A stretch of 64,000 bases of DNA from Alphaproteobacteria bacterium (GCA_030429625.1 JAUIFA010000004.1:309393-373392); one strand, 5' to 3'; positions 9,722-19,422 are shown, numbered from the stretch's first letter. Numbers and translations are program-made. The notes: a model not told the origin generated them from the sequence alone.

Positions 9722-12432
9722 CCTTCCTTGCTCTTCTCGTCTTCTTCCATGGCTTTGGCCTTGGCCTGGGCTTCTTCACGAATGGTTTTTAACTCCTCTT
9801 CGCTGACAGTGAAGGTACGCACCCCTTCTGGCCCCGGTACCCAGAACAGATCCAGACGTTCCGGATCACGCACAAAGATCCGCTCGCCTTCGACCATGCC
9901 CAGCCCCGGTGGGATATTATTTTTTGCCAAGCCGGCAATGGTGTGGGCGTTGTCACGATACAAGCCGATGACCACCCGTGGTCGGTCAATAAAGACCTGT
10001 GAACCGCGCAGCAGATCCAACATGTCGCGACTGTCTTTTGGTTTGGCGCCTTTGGTCATATGGTGAACCACAATCATAGCGCAATTCTTTTTTACTGCAA
10101 ATTCTTCAATTGCCTCAAAAAAATCACCCACCACTTCTGCGTCGTCTTCGTCGCCAATTAAATATTTTCGTGCTGGGTCAATCACACAAATGGCAACGTC
10201 TGGCAATTTATCCAAATAATGCAGGAAGTCAGCCAGTGTGCCCTCTGAACCGTCTGGATTTGGGTCAAATTCATTGCTACATTTAAGAAGCAACCGTGTG
10301 GATCGTCCTTCCGGATCAATCATTTTTGCCCGTGCGTTGACAATGGCGGCAGAATCCTCGCCAGAAAGATACACCGCCAAGCCTTTGCAGTTTTCTTTAT
10401 CGATCTCTGAGCCAAGGAACATAGGGTTGGGTTCGTCGTCCCGCCAATCAATTGAGGCAAGAACCGCCAGCCTATGTGCCAAGCTACTTTTACCTGTACC
10501 ACCCGTGGCCACAAGCACAGTGACCGCTGCTTTAGGAATCCATCCTTTGGCAAAGAATTCAAAGGTTTCGTCACCATCTTCACGGGATTCTCCGGTCATG
10601 TTCAGCAATTTAAAATCACGTCCGCACAAATTATAATATTCCAGATTGTGATCGAGATTTTTTACGTCCACCCCAAAACGTTGCCATAGTGGATGCATGC
10701 GGTCATAGGCCTCCCAACATTTGCCTGCATCGAGAACATATTGTAGGGAGATGGTGTGTTGCTCGATGATCTTTGCCCGTTCTTCTTTTGAATCGGGCAG
10801 GCCTTGATCCATCTTCAAATTAGCAAAACTACCGTTGGTACATAAATATTCCATCCCAGTGAGCATGTAAGTGTGCCAATATTCTGTTCCGTTGCAATTG
10901 ATGATGTTGAACAATTCTCTGCCGCCAGGGGACGGTCGTACGTCAAGTATAACGTTGTCTTCGCTTTTTTCTTCTGGGGCTGCTTCTTCAGAGGTTTTGT
11001 CATCTTCACTTTCTTCCCCATCTTCCGTCTCATCCTCTTGTTCCTCGTCCTCATCTTCATCGTCTTCAATGCTGATTTCTGCTATTTTAGGTTTAAGAGG
11101 ATCTTCTTCCTCCTGTAGACTGTCGATCAAATCCTGTAATTCTTTTTTATAAGCCTCTATTTCTTCGGGACTAAAATGATAGGCTTCATCAAGAAAGCCC
11201 AATACTTTAAGTCCGGAAGCCTCATCGCCCGCGCGGATAATTTCTCCGGTCATCAGCCCAAGATTATGAATACGTTCGAGCGATTCAGGATTAAATTCTT
11301 CCAGACCAACACTGATGCCGGTGGTATAGACAATAGAAATGCCCACAGGAAGCATTTGTCTTTGCGCGCCTTCTTTATACACTACCGGATCAAGCAAAAG
11401 AGGGGTGTTGGGAAGCTTTCCAGCATTGTAAAGTTCACCAATCTGCCGTGCGGCTTCCTGAGAATTATCTCCGGTTATCCAGAATTCTATTCCTTCTGTT
11501 TTTGACCGCCAGCGATCCTGATTTATGGAAGAATAGAGGCGCATTTTACCTTCAAGGCCAACCCGTTTATTGGATTCACAGATCAAATCAATCTCATTAC
11601 AGATACGGGCAATCATCTCGTCGCTGGCAGCTTTTTGCGCTAGATTTCGTTCCAGATTGGCCAAATCAGCACCAAAGAGGCCATAAATCCAAGTGTCGCG
11701 TTCGTATGCGTTCCAGCACGTGCCTGCGGCCACTACGTTGCGAAGATGAATGGCATGCGATTCAATGTCCGCCATACTGGTAAAGGATTTCTCGCCATGA
11801 ATCTGCTGGTAGGAAATACTTTGAATGTCACCGGTGCTATGGTGATATTCCAGCCCGGACAGTATGTAATGTCGCGACACGTCTGACGCATCACTGATAG
11901 AAACCAAATCTGCCAACTCCTGAACGCCTTGAATAATGCCCCCTTCTTCCGGCGGGCCTTTGTATAAGGATGGGGCAGCTTGTTTGAGGTAGCCAATCAT
12001 TTTTATTCCGGCACGCTGATTGTCTCCTCTGTGTAAAAGGCTGGTGTAAATGCCAAGTTCATGAACTCTTTCAAGTACTTGATCCGAGACTTCTTCACCC
12101 TCTGGACAAACGGCAGTAGCCCAGACAATCCCACTACCTAAGGCACGCGGTGGTGCCGAAGGTGAGATTTTGTAGACAATGGGGTCAAGTAAATATACAG
12201 AATTGGGTGTTTCAGCAGAACGATAAAATAATTTTAGCTTTTTTATTACCGCTGGAATATCGCCGGGGCCAAACCACACTTCAAGGCCGGGATCACTGTT
12301 GTCCCACACTTTGACAGAGCGTGGAGTAAAAATACGCATTTTGCCGTCAAGTTTGTGAACTCGGTGCGCTGACCAGATGAAGGCAAGCTCTCGGGTTATT
12401 TCCTCAAATATTTTGTCACTAAATTTACGCAT
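9718..12432 (-). CDS. Large ATPase with a duplicated N-terminal module and a RecA/RepA-type C-terminal domain
   Basis: 904 residues, unrecognised as a whole. Module A occurs at about 8-150 and again at 273-415 (shared landmarks GKMRIF/GKMRLY, YLLDPIVYK/LLLDPVVYK, LERVHELG/LERIHNLG, IKMIGYL/LKVLGFL). Module B occurs at about 188-264 and 519-598 (YILSGLEY/YMLTGMEY, AAGTCWNAYER/DAGKCWEAYDR, FGADLANLERNL/FGVDVKNLDHNL). A strongly acidic linker (about 440-493) separates A2 from B2. The C-terminus (about 627-840) is a RecA-like ATPase of the AAA_25/RepA type: GGTGKS at 644-649, VYLSGEDS, then CVIDPARKYLIGDEDD as Walker B and IVVHHMTKGAKPKD. The tail (about 880-904) is charged helix. RepA-like helicase loaders and phage or plasmid primase partners share that ATPase. 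Function unknown; DNA or nucleoprotein handling is an inference. The stop overlaps purU. Confidence 0.8.
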   Translation of the reverse strand: MRKFSDKIFEEITRELAFIWSAHRVHKLDGKMRIFTPRSVKVWDNSDPGLEVWFGPGDIPAVIKKLKLFYRSAETPNSVYLLDPIVYKISPSAPPRALGSGIVWATAVCPEGEEVSDQVLERVHELGIYTSLLHRGDNQRAGIKMIGYLKQAAPSLYKGPPEEGGIIQGVQELADLVSISDASDVSRHYILSGLEYHHSTGDIQSISYQQIHGEKSFTSMADIESHAIHLRNVVAAGTCWNAYERDTWIYGLFGADLANLERNLAQKAASDEMIARICNEIDLICESNKRVGLEGKMRLYSSINQDRWRSKTEGIEFWITGDNSQEAARQIGELYNAGKLPNTPLLLDPVVYKEGAQRQMLPVGISIVYTTGISVGLEEFNPESLERIHNLGLMTGEIIRAGDEASGLKVLGFLDEAYHFSPEEIEAYKKELQDLIDSLQEEEDPLKPKIAEISIEDDEDEDEEQEDETEDGEESEDDKTSEEAAPEEKSEDNVILDVRPSPGGRELFNIINCNGTEYWHTYMLTGMEYLCTNGSFANLKMDQGLPDSKEERAKIIEQHTISLQYVLDAGKCWEAYDRMHPLWQRFGVDVKNLDHNLEYYNLCGRDFKLLNMTGESREDGDETFEFFAKGWIPKAAVTVLVATGGTGKSSLAHRLAVLASIDWRDDEPNPMFLGSEIDKENCKGLAVYLSGEDSAAIVNARAKMIDPEGRSTRLLLKCSNEFDPNPDGSEGTLADFLHYLDKLPDVAICVIDPARKYLIGDEDDAEVVGDFFEAIEEFAVKKNCAMIVVHHMTKGAKPKDSRDMLDLLRGSQVFIDRPRVVIGLYRDNAHTIAGLAKNNIPPGLGMVEGERIFVRDPERLDLFWVPGPEGVRTFTVSEEELKTIREEAQAKAKAMEEDEKSKEG

Positions 12433-12480
12433 TACCGTCCAGTATATAATGTATTCATAATATTTATACCATAGAAATTG

Positions 12481-15400
12481 CTACGATGGGTGTATTTTTA
12501 ATCCCATCGTTTTTGCCAGTTTCTCAAGCCTTTTATACACTTCGCTGTTTACCAAGGACTGGTCGTCTTTCTTGCAGGATAAAATCAGCTCTTCGCCCTT
12601 GATGTAGAGCTTTACACGGGTGAGAATGTTACGTGATCCGCCGGAAAGATGATAACCAAGATGCATGGCTTGACCCACAATCTTGGCATGCTTAATTTGG
12701 CTTTGTCGCAGAAGATTTTGTGGTTTTCGGGTGGTGGACGGATCGTCCTTATCACGATAACGATGAAAGAGTGCGCTGGCAATAAAGACCCTTTCGATGT
12801 GGTTCATGCCGGGAATCTTCGAGTCGATTACCCAACGAAATGCCATGTCGGCACGATAGGCACTGTGTTCGTGCCATGCCAAACACCCCAAAATACAAGC
12901 GGCTTTACGCAATCGTTCCACGTTGCTGATGTTGGTGTCTTTTGGAATGTTTTTAAAGATAGGCGATATCCATTTATGCAATGATTCTCCAAATTCTACC
13001 CATTGTTTTTCATTGGCAGCGGTAATGGAAGAGTCAGGGGATAAATGGTCAATCATGTCCGAACATCCAGCAATGAGAGGGTCATCTCCTTGTATAAAAG
13101 GCTCAAGCTTGTTAAACAAAATTCCCTCACGTATGCCATGAGTAGAGAAACTTATGATGTCTGGCTCGCCGATTTCTATAATGGATTTTAGTACCAATGT
13201 GGAAGGAACTAATGTGTCAACCCGACCAGGTGAAAGAGTGGGTAAATCTTCAAGTTCCCGATAGGATGAGCCAAGAATAAGGTCAATGGTTTTCATAAGG
13301 TCGGATGGGGTGACATAAAGTTGTTCAATGACTTTAACAGGATGCCTTGTGCGGGAGATATGTATTTTTGCAATGGCCCGAAAACCTCCGCCCACAGCGC
13401 AAAAAGTTTTGCCTTTTAATGTGGTATTAAATGGAAATTCTTTTAAGTGAGATTCTATGATATTTACAGCTTTCTCGGGTGTTTTTCGGCAATATTCCTG
13501 CATTCTTAATGAGCCGATAGGGAAGCTGAAACGATTGCTAACAATGTTGTGTTTGGCGTGTTTAGCGCGGTTGTCTGGATCAAAACCAACTTTTGATAGT
13601 TCCAAGCTGCCACCACCAATGTCGCCCACCACGCCATCAACAGCATAAAAGGCAGAAGCAATCGCCAATCCAGACAGTAAGGCCTCTTCTTTGCCAGAAA
13701 GAATTTGAATTTTGATGTTGCAGTTGGTTTCAACATTGTAAACAAAATCCATCCCGTCTACTGCGTCGCGTACCGCAGAAGTGGCAAAGCAGATCAGATC
13801 CTTAATTTTCATTGAGCGGACAATTTTGACAAAGCGTTCGATAGATTTATAGGCCAACATCACCCCTTTGGGGTTTAGTAAATTACTTTTTTCAAGCCCT
13901 TTGGCCAGCTTGCAGGATACTTTTTCGTTAAACAAGGCAAGCGGGGTACGCTTTAAACCATCATAAATAACCAGCCTTATGGAGTTTGAACCAATGTCAA
14001 TGACGGCCACTTCCTTGCCGGTACTATAATAATTTGGCTGAGTGGTTGAGATATAGGACGAGGTTACGGGTTTTTTCCTAAGAGCGGAGCCACGTCCAGA
14101 CAGGCTTGGGTTAGAAACAAAGAATTCGTGGGCGGAAAAGGCTGATTTATTAAAGGGCAGCCTGACATATTCACCGTTGCTTTGCAGATCCCAACTTTGT
14201 TTTCTGTCGTTGATGTTGGCCTGCATGATTTGCCCCAGAACCTGTTCGTGGACAGTGGGGTTTTCAATGGGTACCATAATTTCTACCCTGCGGTCAATCT
14301 TGTGATCAATCCAATCCACCGGGCCAATGAAGACTTTTGCATTTGGTGAGGGGAGGTTATTTCCATTCCCAAAACAATAAATTCGAGAATGTTCAAGAAA
14401 TCGTCCGACAATACTTTTGACTTGAATATTTTCTGAGAGTCCGGCAATGCCAGGTTTAAGGCAACAAATTCCGCGTACAATTATTTTTATGTTAACCCCG
14501 GCGCAAGAGGCTTCGTATAATCTATCGATCAGTTTTTCATCGGCTAGAGAATTCATCTTCAGCCAGATGTGGGCTGGCTTGCCATTTTTGGCGTTTTTGA
14601 TTTCTGTATTAATCAGCTTCTCGATAGATTGACGAAGGTTAAACGGCGCCATCGCCAGTTTCTTAAGGTTTTCTGGCTTGGTATTGGTTTCAAGGAAGTT
14701 AAAAACCTTCTCTGCGTCAGAACATAAAAAGGGATCGCCGGTGAAGAAGGATAAATCAGAGTAAATCTGTGCGTTTTGGGGGTGATAATTTCCTGTTCCA
14801 TAGTGCACATAGGAATGTTTTTTTAACGCTCCATCTTCACCTGGAATTCTCCGGTGGACCAAAGACATTTTGGCGTGTATTTTCAATTTAGGAATACCAT
14901 AGATCACTTTTGCGCCGGCTTCTTGAAGCTCTTTACCCCAGTTAAGGTTGTAGGCTTCATCAAAGCGGGCTTTCAGTTCCACCACAACGGTGACATTCTT
15001 GCCGGCTTTGGCGGCATCAATCAGTGCCAATACGATGGAGTTATTTTTTCCAATTCGATAGAGTGTTTGTTTAATTTCTGTTACATAAGGATCATTGGCG
15101 GCTTGTTGTAGAAATTTGACTACTACATCAAAACTTTCGTAAGGGTGATGAATAATAATATCTTTTGCATCAATGGCCGCAAAGCAATCGCCGCCATAAT
15201 CATTGATTCGCTCGGGAAAGCGAATATTTTGTTTGCGATATTTTAAGTTTGGATCATCCAGACAATCTTTTTCGCACAATTCAGAAAGATAATTGATGCT
15301 AAGAAATGCACTGCTGCAAGCGATGGTTTTTTCATCTATCTTGAGCCGATCAGACAAAAATTGCTCCATTTCGGATGAGATAGAAGAAGAGAAAGTTACG

Positions 15401-16188
15401 CGGACAATGTCACCCTCTTTGCGTTTGCTTAATGCTCTTTCAAAAGAACTAATGAGATCGTCTGCCTCGTCGGAAAGCACTAACTCACTGTCGCGAATTA
15501 CATGCAAAATCCCATAATCGGAAACAGTGGCAGAGGGGAAGAGGTCTTTGACAAATAATTTTAAAATATCTTCCAAGGTCACAAAGCGAATTTTTTGCTT
15601 TTCGGGCTTGGTTTCACGCAGTGCGGGCAATTGTATGAATCGCTGCAGTTTTGAAGAAATATTCACAATGACGCGTTTCTTAATGTCATCTTCTTCCAAA
15701 AATACACAGGCAGCTACCCCAAGATTAGGAATTAAGGGAAAAGGTTCACTTTTCTGGACATGTTCAATGGATAAATAGGGAGCAACATAATGTTTAAAAT
15801 ATTGTTTTAGCCATTTTAGGTCGTAGGACAGGTAATGTTTTGGACTTAAAATATCAATATTACGCAAGCGCATTTCGTCGATAAATTTTTTCCAGCTTTC
15901 TTGTTGGGCATTCATCAGCCTGTTGCTGCGCTGATGAATTTTAAGCAATTCTTCTATAATTTCGAAACTATCATAATTCGGATCTTTTGCGCCGTGGGTG
16001 ATTTGCGATTTTAACCCAGCGACCCTGACCATGTAGAACTCATCAAGATTGTTGGCAGAAATAGAGAGAAACCGCATGCGTTCAATCAGCGGGTTGTAGC
16101 TGTTTTGCGCTTCTTGCAGGACGCGCTCATTAAACGCCAGCCAAGACAATTCCTTGTTAAAATATTTGTCGCTGTTGGTTGAAACCAT
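12481..16188 (-). CDS. Fused polyphosphate kinase 1 - exopolyphosphatase (Ppk1-Ppx/GppA)
   Basis: One uninterrupted 1235-residue frame joins two normally separate enzymes. Residues about 8-690 are polyphosphate kinase 1: NKELSWLAFNERVL at the start, the phosphohistidine motif KIHAKM (His438), HYGTGNYHPQNAQIYSD and EHSRIYCFGNGN with the second active-site His600. A linker of about 30 residues (about 693-723) leads to a Ppx/GppA domain from about 725: VAVIDIGSNSIRLVIYDG, VVGDIGGGSLEL (854-865) and STHGIREGILF (1015-1025), with the HD-like C-terminal region to the end. It would both make and degrade polyphosphate, or make polyphosphate and hydrolyse pppGpp. ppk and ppx are often adjacent in alphaproteobacteria, so fusion by stop-codon loss is plausible. 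The ATG at 16188 gives the family N-terminus. Confidence 0.93.
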   Translation of the reverse strand: MVSTNSDKYFNKELSWLAFNERVLQEAQNSYNPLIERMRFLSISANNLDEFYMVRVAGLKSQITHGAKDPNYDSFEIIEELLKIHQRSNRLMNAQQESWKKFIDEMRLRNIDILSPKHYLSYDLKWLKQYFKHYVAPYLSIEHVQKSEPFPLIPNLGVAACVFLEEDDIKKRVIVNISSKLQRFIQLPALRETKPEKQKIRFVTLEDILKLFVKDLFPSATVSDYGILHVIRDSELVLSDEADDLISSFERALSKRKEGDIVRVTFSSSISSEMEQFLSDRLKIDEKTIACSSAFLSINYLSELCEKDCLDDPNLKYRKQNIRFPERINDYGGDCFAAIDAKDIIIHHPYESFDVVVKFLQQAANDPYVTEIKQTLYRIGKNNSIVLALIDAAKAGKNVTVVVELKARFDEAYNLNWGKELQEAGAKVIYGIPKLKIHAKMSLVHRRIPGEDGALKKHSYVHYGTGNYHPQNAQIYSDLSFFTGDPFLCSDAEKVFNFLETNTKPENLKKLAMAPFNLRQSIEKLINTEIKNAKNGKPAHIWLKMNSLADEKLIDRLYEASCAGVNIKIIVRGICCLKPGIAGLSENIQVKSIVGRFLEHSRIYCFGNGNNLPSPNAKVFIGPVDWIDHKIDRRVEIMVPIENPTVHEQVLGQIMQANINDRKQSWDLQSNGEYVRLPFNKSAFSAHEFFVSNPSLSGRGSALRKKPVTSSYISTTQPNYYSTGKEVAVIDIGSNSIRLVIYDGLKRTPLALFNEKVSCKLAKGLEKSNLLNPKGVMLAYKSIERFVKIVRSMKIKDLICFATSAVRDAVDGMDFVYNVETNCNIKIQILSGKEEALLSGLAIASAFYAVDGVVGDIGGGSLELSKVGFDPDNRAKHAKHNIVSNRFSFPIGSLRMQEYCRKTPEKAVNIIESHLKEFPFNTTLKGKTFCAVGGGFRAIAKIHISRTRHPVKVIEQLYVTPSDLMKTIDLILGSSYRELEDLPTLSPGRVDTLVPSTLVLKSIIEIGEPDIISFSTHGIREGILFNKLEPFIQGDDPLIAGCSDMIDHLSPDSSITAANEKQWVEFGESLHKWISPIFKNIPKDTNISNVERLRKAACILGCLAWHEHSAYRADMAFRWVIDSKIPGMNHIERVFIASALFHRYRDKDDPSTTRKPQNLLRQSQIKHAKIVGQAMHLGYHLSGGSRNILTRVKLYIKGEELILSCKKDDQSLVNSEVYKRLEKLAKTMGLKIHPS

Positions 16189-16282
16189 GGTTCCTTGGGC
16201 TATATTTGTTGCGTATGTTAGAATATATAATTATAAAACATCTCATTATAACAGAAATTTGTCAAAAGCTGAATTGTTTTAT

Positions 16283-16738
16283 ATGCACACGCACGAGGAA
16301 ACATATCGTTCACATTATTCTGCGGAGCAATTATATAAAATTGTGGGGGATGTAAGGTCTTATCCAGAATTTTTGCCATGGGTGTCGGCTTGTCGAATTC
16401 GTGAGGAAACAGCGGAATATATAATTGCTGAGCTTTTGATAAATTTTAAAGCATTCCGAAGTTCGTATACTTCCAAAGTATGGCTTAAGGATTGTCAATC
16501 TGGAGTATATTCCATTGATGTAGGGTTGGTGGAGGGCCCATTTAAAGCGCTGGTAAACCATTGGAGCTTTCGTCCGTGTGAGGATGGCTCGTGTGAAATA
16601 AAATTTTTCTTAGAATTTGCCTTCAAATCAAAAATTCTCAGTAATATGCTGGACAAAGTATTCTGTACGGTGGTCTCACGCATGGTTAAAGCATTTGAAG
16701 ACAGGGCACAGCAGATTTACGGTAAGAAAAAGGACTAG
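16283..16738 (+). CDS. RatA/Coq10-like START-domain protein
   Basis: About 151 residues from the ATG at 16283. The fold is the SRPBCC/START type, recognised by YSAEQLYKIVGDVRSYPEFLPW, followed by LINFKAFRSSYTSKV and a C-terminal helix ending VSRMVKAFEDRAQQIYG. Mitochondrial Coq10 and bacterial relatives bind ubiquinone-like lipids; the E. coli homologue RatA was described as a toxin acting on 70S ribosome assembly. Which applies here cannot be read from sequence; no antitoxin-like RatB/RnfH gene is adjacent. The frame is open from 16154, overlapping the divergent ppk-ppx gene, but the homologous part begins after 16283. It ends overlapping the convergent ArsR gene by 4 bases. Confidence 0.85.
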   Translation: MHTHEETYRSHYSAEQLYKIVGDVRSYPEFLPWVSACRIREETAEYIIAELLINFKAFRSSYTSKVWLKDCQSGVYSIDVGLVEGPFKALVNHWSFRPCEDGSCEIKFFLEFAFKSKILSNMLDKVFCTVVSRMVKAFEDRAQQIYGKKKD

Positions 16739-17010
16739 CTTTTGCCGGTAATATATCCGGCAAGACGTTTGGCGCGTTTTCGACTGGCTTTGTAAATGAT
16801 AGACCGCCCTTCTTTAACGCCTTCAATCAAGCCACATGATTTTAATTGTGAGAGATGAAAAGAAAGGGTGGTTGGCGGAATTTCAAGCTTTTCAGCAATC
16901 TCTCCGGCGCAGATCCCGTCGTCAGAGCTGTCCAGCAATAACAAGAAAATGGACAGGCGGGTGTCTTGTGCCAATGCGGCAAGAACTTCGACGGCTTTGG
17001 AGTGTTTCAT
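16735..17010 (-). CDS. ArsR-family winged-helix transcriptional regulator
   Basis: 91 residues with the ArsR/SmtB helix-turn-helix: LAALAQDTRLSIFLLLL, GEIAEKLEIPPTTLSFHLSQL as recognition helices, then the wing LIEGVKEGRSIIYKAS. The metal-binding ELCVCD motif of ArsR/SmtB is absent; only one cysteine sits near that position (DGICAGEIA), so metal sensing by the classical site is unlikely and the signal is unknown. ArsR proteins usually repress a neighbour; here the only divergent neighbour is the tRNA-Leu/tig region, about 175 bases away. Its own AT-rich upstream region is the likely operator. Confidence 0.9.
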   Translation of the reverse strand: MKHSKAVEVLAALAQDTRLSIFLLLLDSSDDGICAGEIAEKLEIPPTTLSFHLSQLKSCGLIEGVKEGRSIIYKASRKRAKRLAGYITGKS

Positions 17011-17184
17011 AATATAACCATAATTTTACAATTTTAAAATAATATAATGTGAGGAGGAATCTGTCAATCATTAGGGTAGATATAAGGTAAAATATACGGG
17101 AAATGTGAAAAATACTGTTGCATTTGTTCTATCTAACCTATAGATTGCGCAGCGAAATTTAGATATTTCCTGAAAATATGTCGT

Positions 17185-17269
17185 GCGGACGTGGCGGAAT
17201 TGGTAGACGCGCTAGATTTAGGTTCTAGTACCGCGAGGTGTGTGGGTTCAAGTCCCTCCGTCCGTACCA
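17185..17269 (+). tRNA. tRNA-Leu (anticodon UAG)
   Basis: 85-base class II tRNA. Acceptor arm GCGGACG pairs with CGTCCGT (first pair G-U); the D-arm contains GGTAGACGC; the anticodon stem CTAGA/TCTAG encloses loop TTTAGGT with anticodon TAG, reading CUA; a long variable arm and the GGTTCAAGTCC T-arm follow; discriminator A and an encoded CCA complete it. It lies 75 bases upstream of tig. Confidence 0.96.
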
Positions 17270-17344
17270 CTTATTTTCAAGAAATAGGTAGGATCAGGGT
17301 TTGTTTCCTACATCGTCATATTAATATTTTATACAGGTTTCTCC

Positions 17345-18655
17345 ATGCAAGTAGAACAAGTTCTATCTGAAAAATTAAAACGTGAATATAACATTACGGT
17401 ACCGGCAGATGACGTAAAAAAAGAGACGGATGCCCGTCTTGAAGTTGTTGCCAAAGATATTAAGATGCCAGGATTTCGTCCGGGCAAGGTGCCAATGGAT
17501 ATCATCAAGAAAAACCATGGACAAAGAGTGCTGGGGGAGGTGCTTGAGATTGTGGTAGATCGTTCTTCGCGCGCTGCCCTAGAAAAAGAATCTCTACGTC
17601 CGGCGATGCGCCCAAAGATTGAGATTCTTGATTTTAACGAAGGCCAAGATTTGAAATATAAAATGGAATTTGAGGTTCTTCCAGAGGTTCCAGAGGTGGA
17701 TTTTACAAAAATTACCATTGAAAAACCAAAATCTGAAGCAACCGATAAAGAAGTAGACACCGCCCTAGAAAAAGTTGCAGGGCAGAGTAAATCATTCTCA
17801 GAAGTTGCGCGCAAATCTAAAAAGGGCGATGCAGTAAAGATTGACTTTGAAGGATTTGTTGATGGTGTTGCGTTTGATGGTGGCAAAGGTGAGGACTTTC
17901 AGCTTGAATTGGGCAGCAACTCATTCATTCCTGGCTTTGAGGATCAGCTTGTTGGAACAAAGGCTGGTGATGATGTTGAGGTGAACGTGAAGTTCCCAGA
18001 CGAATATCATTCTAACGACCTTGCCGGTAAAGACGCCTTGTTTAAAGTGAAGGTACATCAGGTGTTGGAAGCTGCTGCCAGTAAGGCGGACGACGAATTG
18101 GCGAAGAAGCTTGGTTTTGAAGATCTAGCAAAACTTAAAGAGGCTATTAAAGGCCAAATAAACCAAGAAATTGATGCGGCTTCAAGAACACACGCCAAAA
18201 AAGCATTGTTTGATACGCTAAACGACAAGCATGATTTTGAAGTTCCTGAGTCTATGGAAAAAATGGAATTTGATTCTATTTGGCATCAGGTGCAACATGC
18301 CAAAGAGCATAATCCAGAAGCAGAGGAATTTAAAAAGCCGGAAGCCGAGTTGGAAAAAGAATATAAGGACATGGCACATCGTCGAGTTCAGTTAGGAATT
18401 TTGCTCTCTGAAATTGGTTTTAAAAATGAGCTGACGGTCAATCAGGAAGAGGTCAGTCAGGCTGTTTTGGCTGAAGCGCGCCAATATCCTGGGCAAGAAC
18501 AACAGGTTTTTGATTATTACCGTGATAACCCAGAAAATCTTGAGGCATTAAAAGGCCCAATTCTGGAAGAAAAAGTTGTTGATTTTATTCTCGATAAAGT
18601 TACTGTAAAAGAAAAGAAGATGACGGTCGAAGAGTTGCAAAAACTTGACGTGTAA
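17345..18655 (+). CDS. tig: Trigger factor, ribosome-associated chaperone
   Basis: First chaperone met by nascent chains. 436 residues, normal length. The ribosome-binding signature GFRPGKVP lies near residue 41, the FKBP-type peptidyl-prolyl isomerase domain spans about 150-240 (KKGDAVKIDFEGF, LGSNSFIPGFEDQLVG), and the rest is the helical chaperone cavity. It opens the tig-clpP-clpX group on the plus strand, the classical arrangement. The ATG at 17345 matches the family start; the C-terminus is lysine-rich and ends VEELQKLDV. Confidence 0.97.
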   Translation: MQVEQVLSEKLKREYNITVPADDVKKETDARLEVVAKDIKMPGFRPGKVPMDIIKKNHGQRVLGEVLEIVVDRSSRAALEKESLRPAMRPKIEILDFNEGQDLKYKMEFEVLPEVPEVDFTKITIEKPKSEATDKEVDTALEKVAGQSKSFSEVARKSKKGDAVKIDFEGFVDGVAFDGGKGEDFQLELGSNSFIPGFEDQLVGTKAGDDVEVNVKFPDEYHSNDLAGKDALFKVKVHQVLEAAASKADDELAKKLGFEDLAKLKEAIKGQINQEIDAASRTHAKKALFDTLNDKHDFEVPESMEKMEFDSIWHQVQHAKEHNPEAEEFKKPEAELEKEYKDMAHRRVQLGILLSEIGFKNELTVNQEEVSQAVLAEARQYPGQEQQVFDYYRDNPENLEALKGPILEEKVVDFILDKVTVKEKKMTVEELQKLDV

Positions 18656-18691
18656 TTTTCTTTTAAATCAGTAATTCAGGGGTAAAAATAT

Positions 18692-19330
18692 ATGGAAGAT
18701 TTATATGGTGATGTAGGCGCTAGGATGGATTTGGTGCCTATGGTTGTGGAACAAACCGGTCGTGGTGAGCGCTCGTTTGACATTTATTCTCGCCTGTTGC
18801 GGGAGCGTATCATCTTTGTCAATGGCCAGGTTCATGACCATATGAGTCAGCTTGTATGTGCCCAGCTTTTGTTTTTGGAATCAGAAAACCCAGACAAAGA
18901 CATTTACATGTACATTAATTCCCCCGGTGGGGTGGTGACATCCGGTCTGGCGATTTATGACACCATGCAGTATATCAAGCCAAAAGTTGCCACGTTATGT
19001 ATGGGGCAGGCCGCTTCGATGGGGTCTCTTTTGCTTACGGCTGGAGAGCCGGGAATGCGCTACGTACTTCCTAATGCGCGGGTGATGATTCACCAGCCTT
19101 CGGGAGGTTTTCAAGGACAGGCAACGGACATTGAAATCCACGCTCAGGAAATCCTGAATCTCAAAAAACGCTTAAACAACATGTATGTTTCCCATACCGG
19201 TCAGAAGCTTGCGGTAATTGAAAGAGCAATGGAGCGGGATAATTTTATGAGTGCAGAAGATGCGGTAAAATTTGGCCTTGTTGACAAAGTTGTTGAAAAA
19301 CGTCCCGATGAGATCGGTACTAAGAAATAA
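18692..19330 (+). CDS. clpP: ATP-dependent Clp protease proteolytic subunit
   Basis: Self-compartmentalised serine protease of 212 residues. The catalytic triad is visible: Ser109 in [12 protein letters not shown], His134 in [14 protein letters not shown], and Asp183 in ERDNFM. A short propeptide precedes [20 protein letters not shown]. An AGGGG ribosome site lies ahead of the ATG. It is 36 bases behind tig and 92 bases ahead of clpX, its ATPase partner. In alphaproteobacteria ClpXP degrades cell-cycle regulators such as CtrA, and the CtrA-controlling kinase cckA lies 2.5 kb downstream. Confidence 0.98.
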   Translation: MEDLYGDVGARMDLVPMVVEQTGRGERSFDIYSRLLRERIIFVNGQVHDHMSQLVCAQLLFLESENPDKDIYMYINSPGGVVTSGLAIYDTMQYIKPKVATLCMGQAASMGSLLLTAGEPGMRYVLPNARVMIHQPSGGFQGQATDIEIHAQEILNLKKRLNNMYVSHTGQKLAVIERAMERDNFMSAEDAVKFGLVDKVVEKRPDEIGTKK

Positions 19331-19422
19331 CTCTGTTATTGTCTATTATTTGCCTTGTCTTTTTTTCTCAAGGAAAGTACTCTTAAAGCAGGTGCTACTA
19401 AGTAACAAATTGGGTAGGTCAT

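Noticed and set aside
10871..11152. Serine-rich plus-strand frame inside the duplicated-module ATPase gene
   Set aside because: It is the antisense of the acidic linker: GAA/GAT codons read in reverse give serine runs.
16154..16282. Upstream in-frame extension of the RatA-like gene to 16154
   Set aside because: It would overlap the divergent ppk-ppx start, and the extra 43 residues are not part of the START-domain pattern.
16735..17010. Toxin-antitoxin pair formed by the RatA-like and ArsR genes
   Set aside because: They are convergent, with ArsR a plain DNA-binding regulator; nothing supports a toxin-antitoxin module.
17329..17886. A 185-codon minus-strand open frame overlapping tig
   Set aside because: Fully antisense to trigger factor, serine-rich with no motif.
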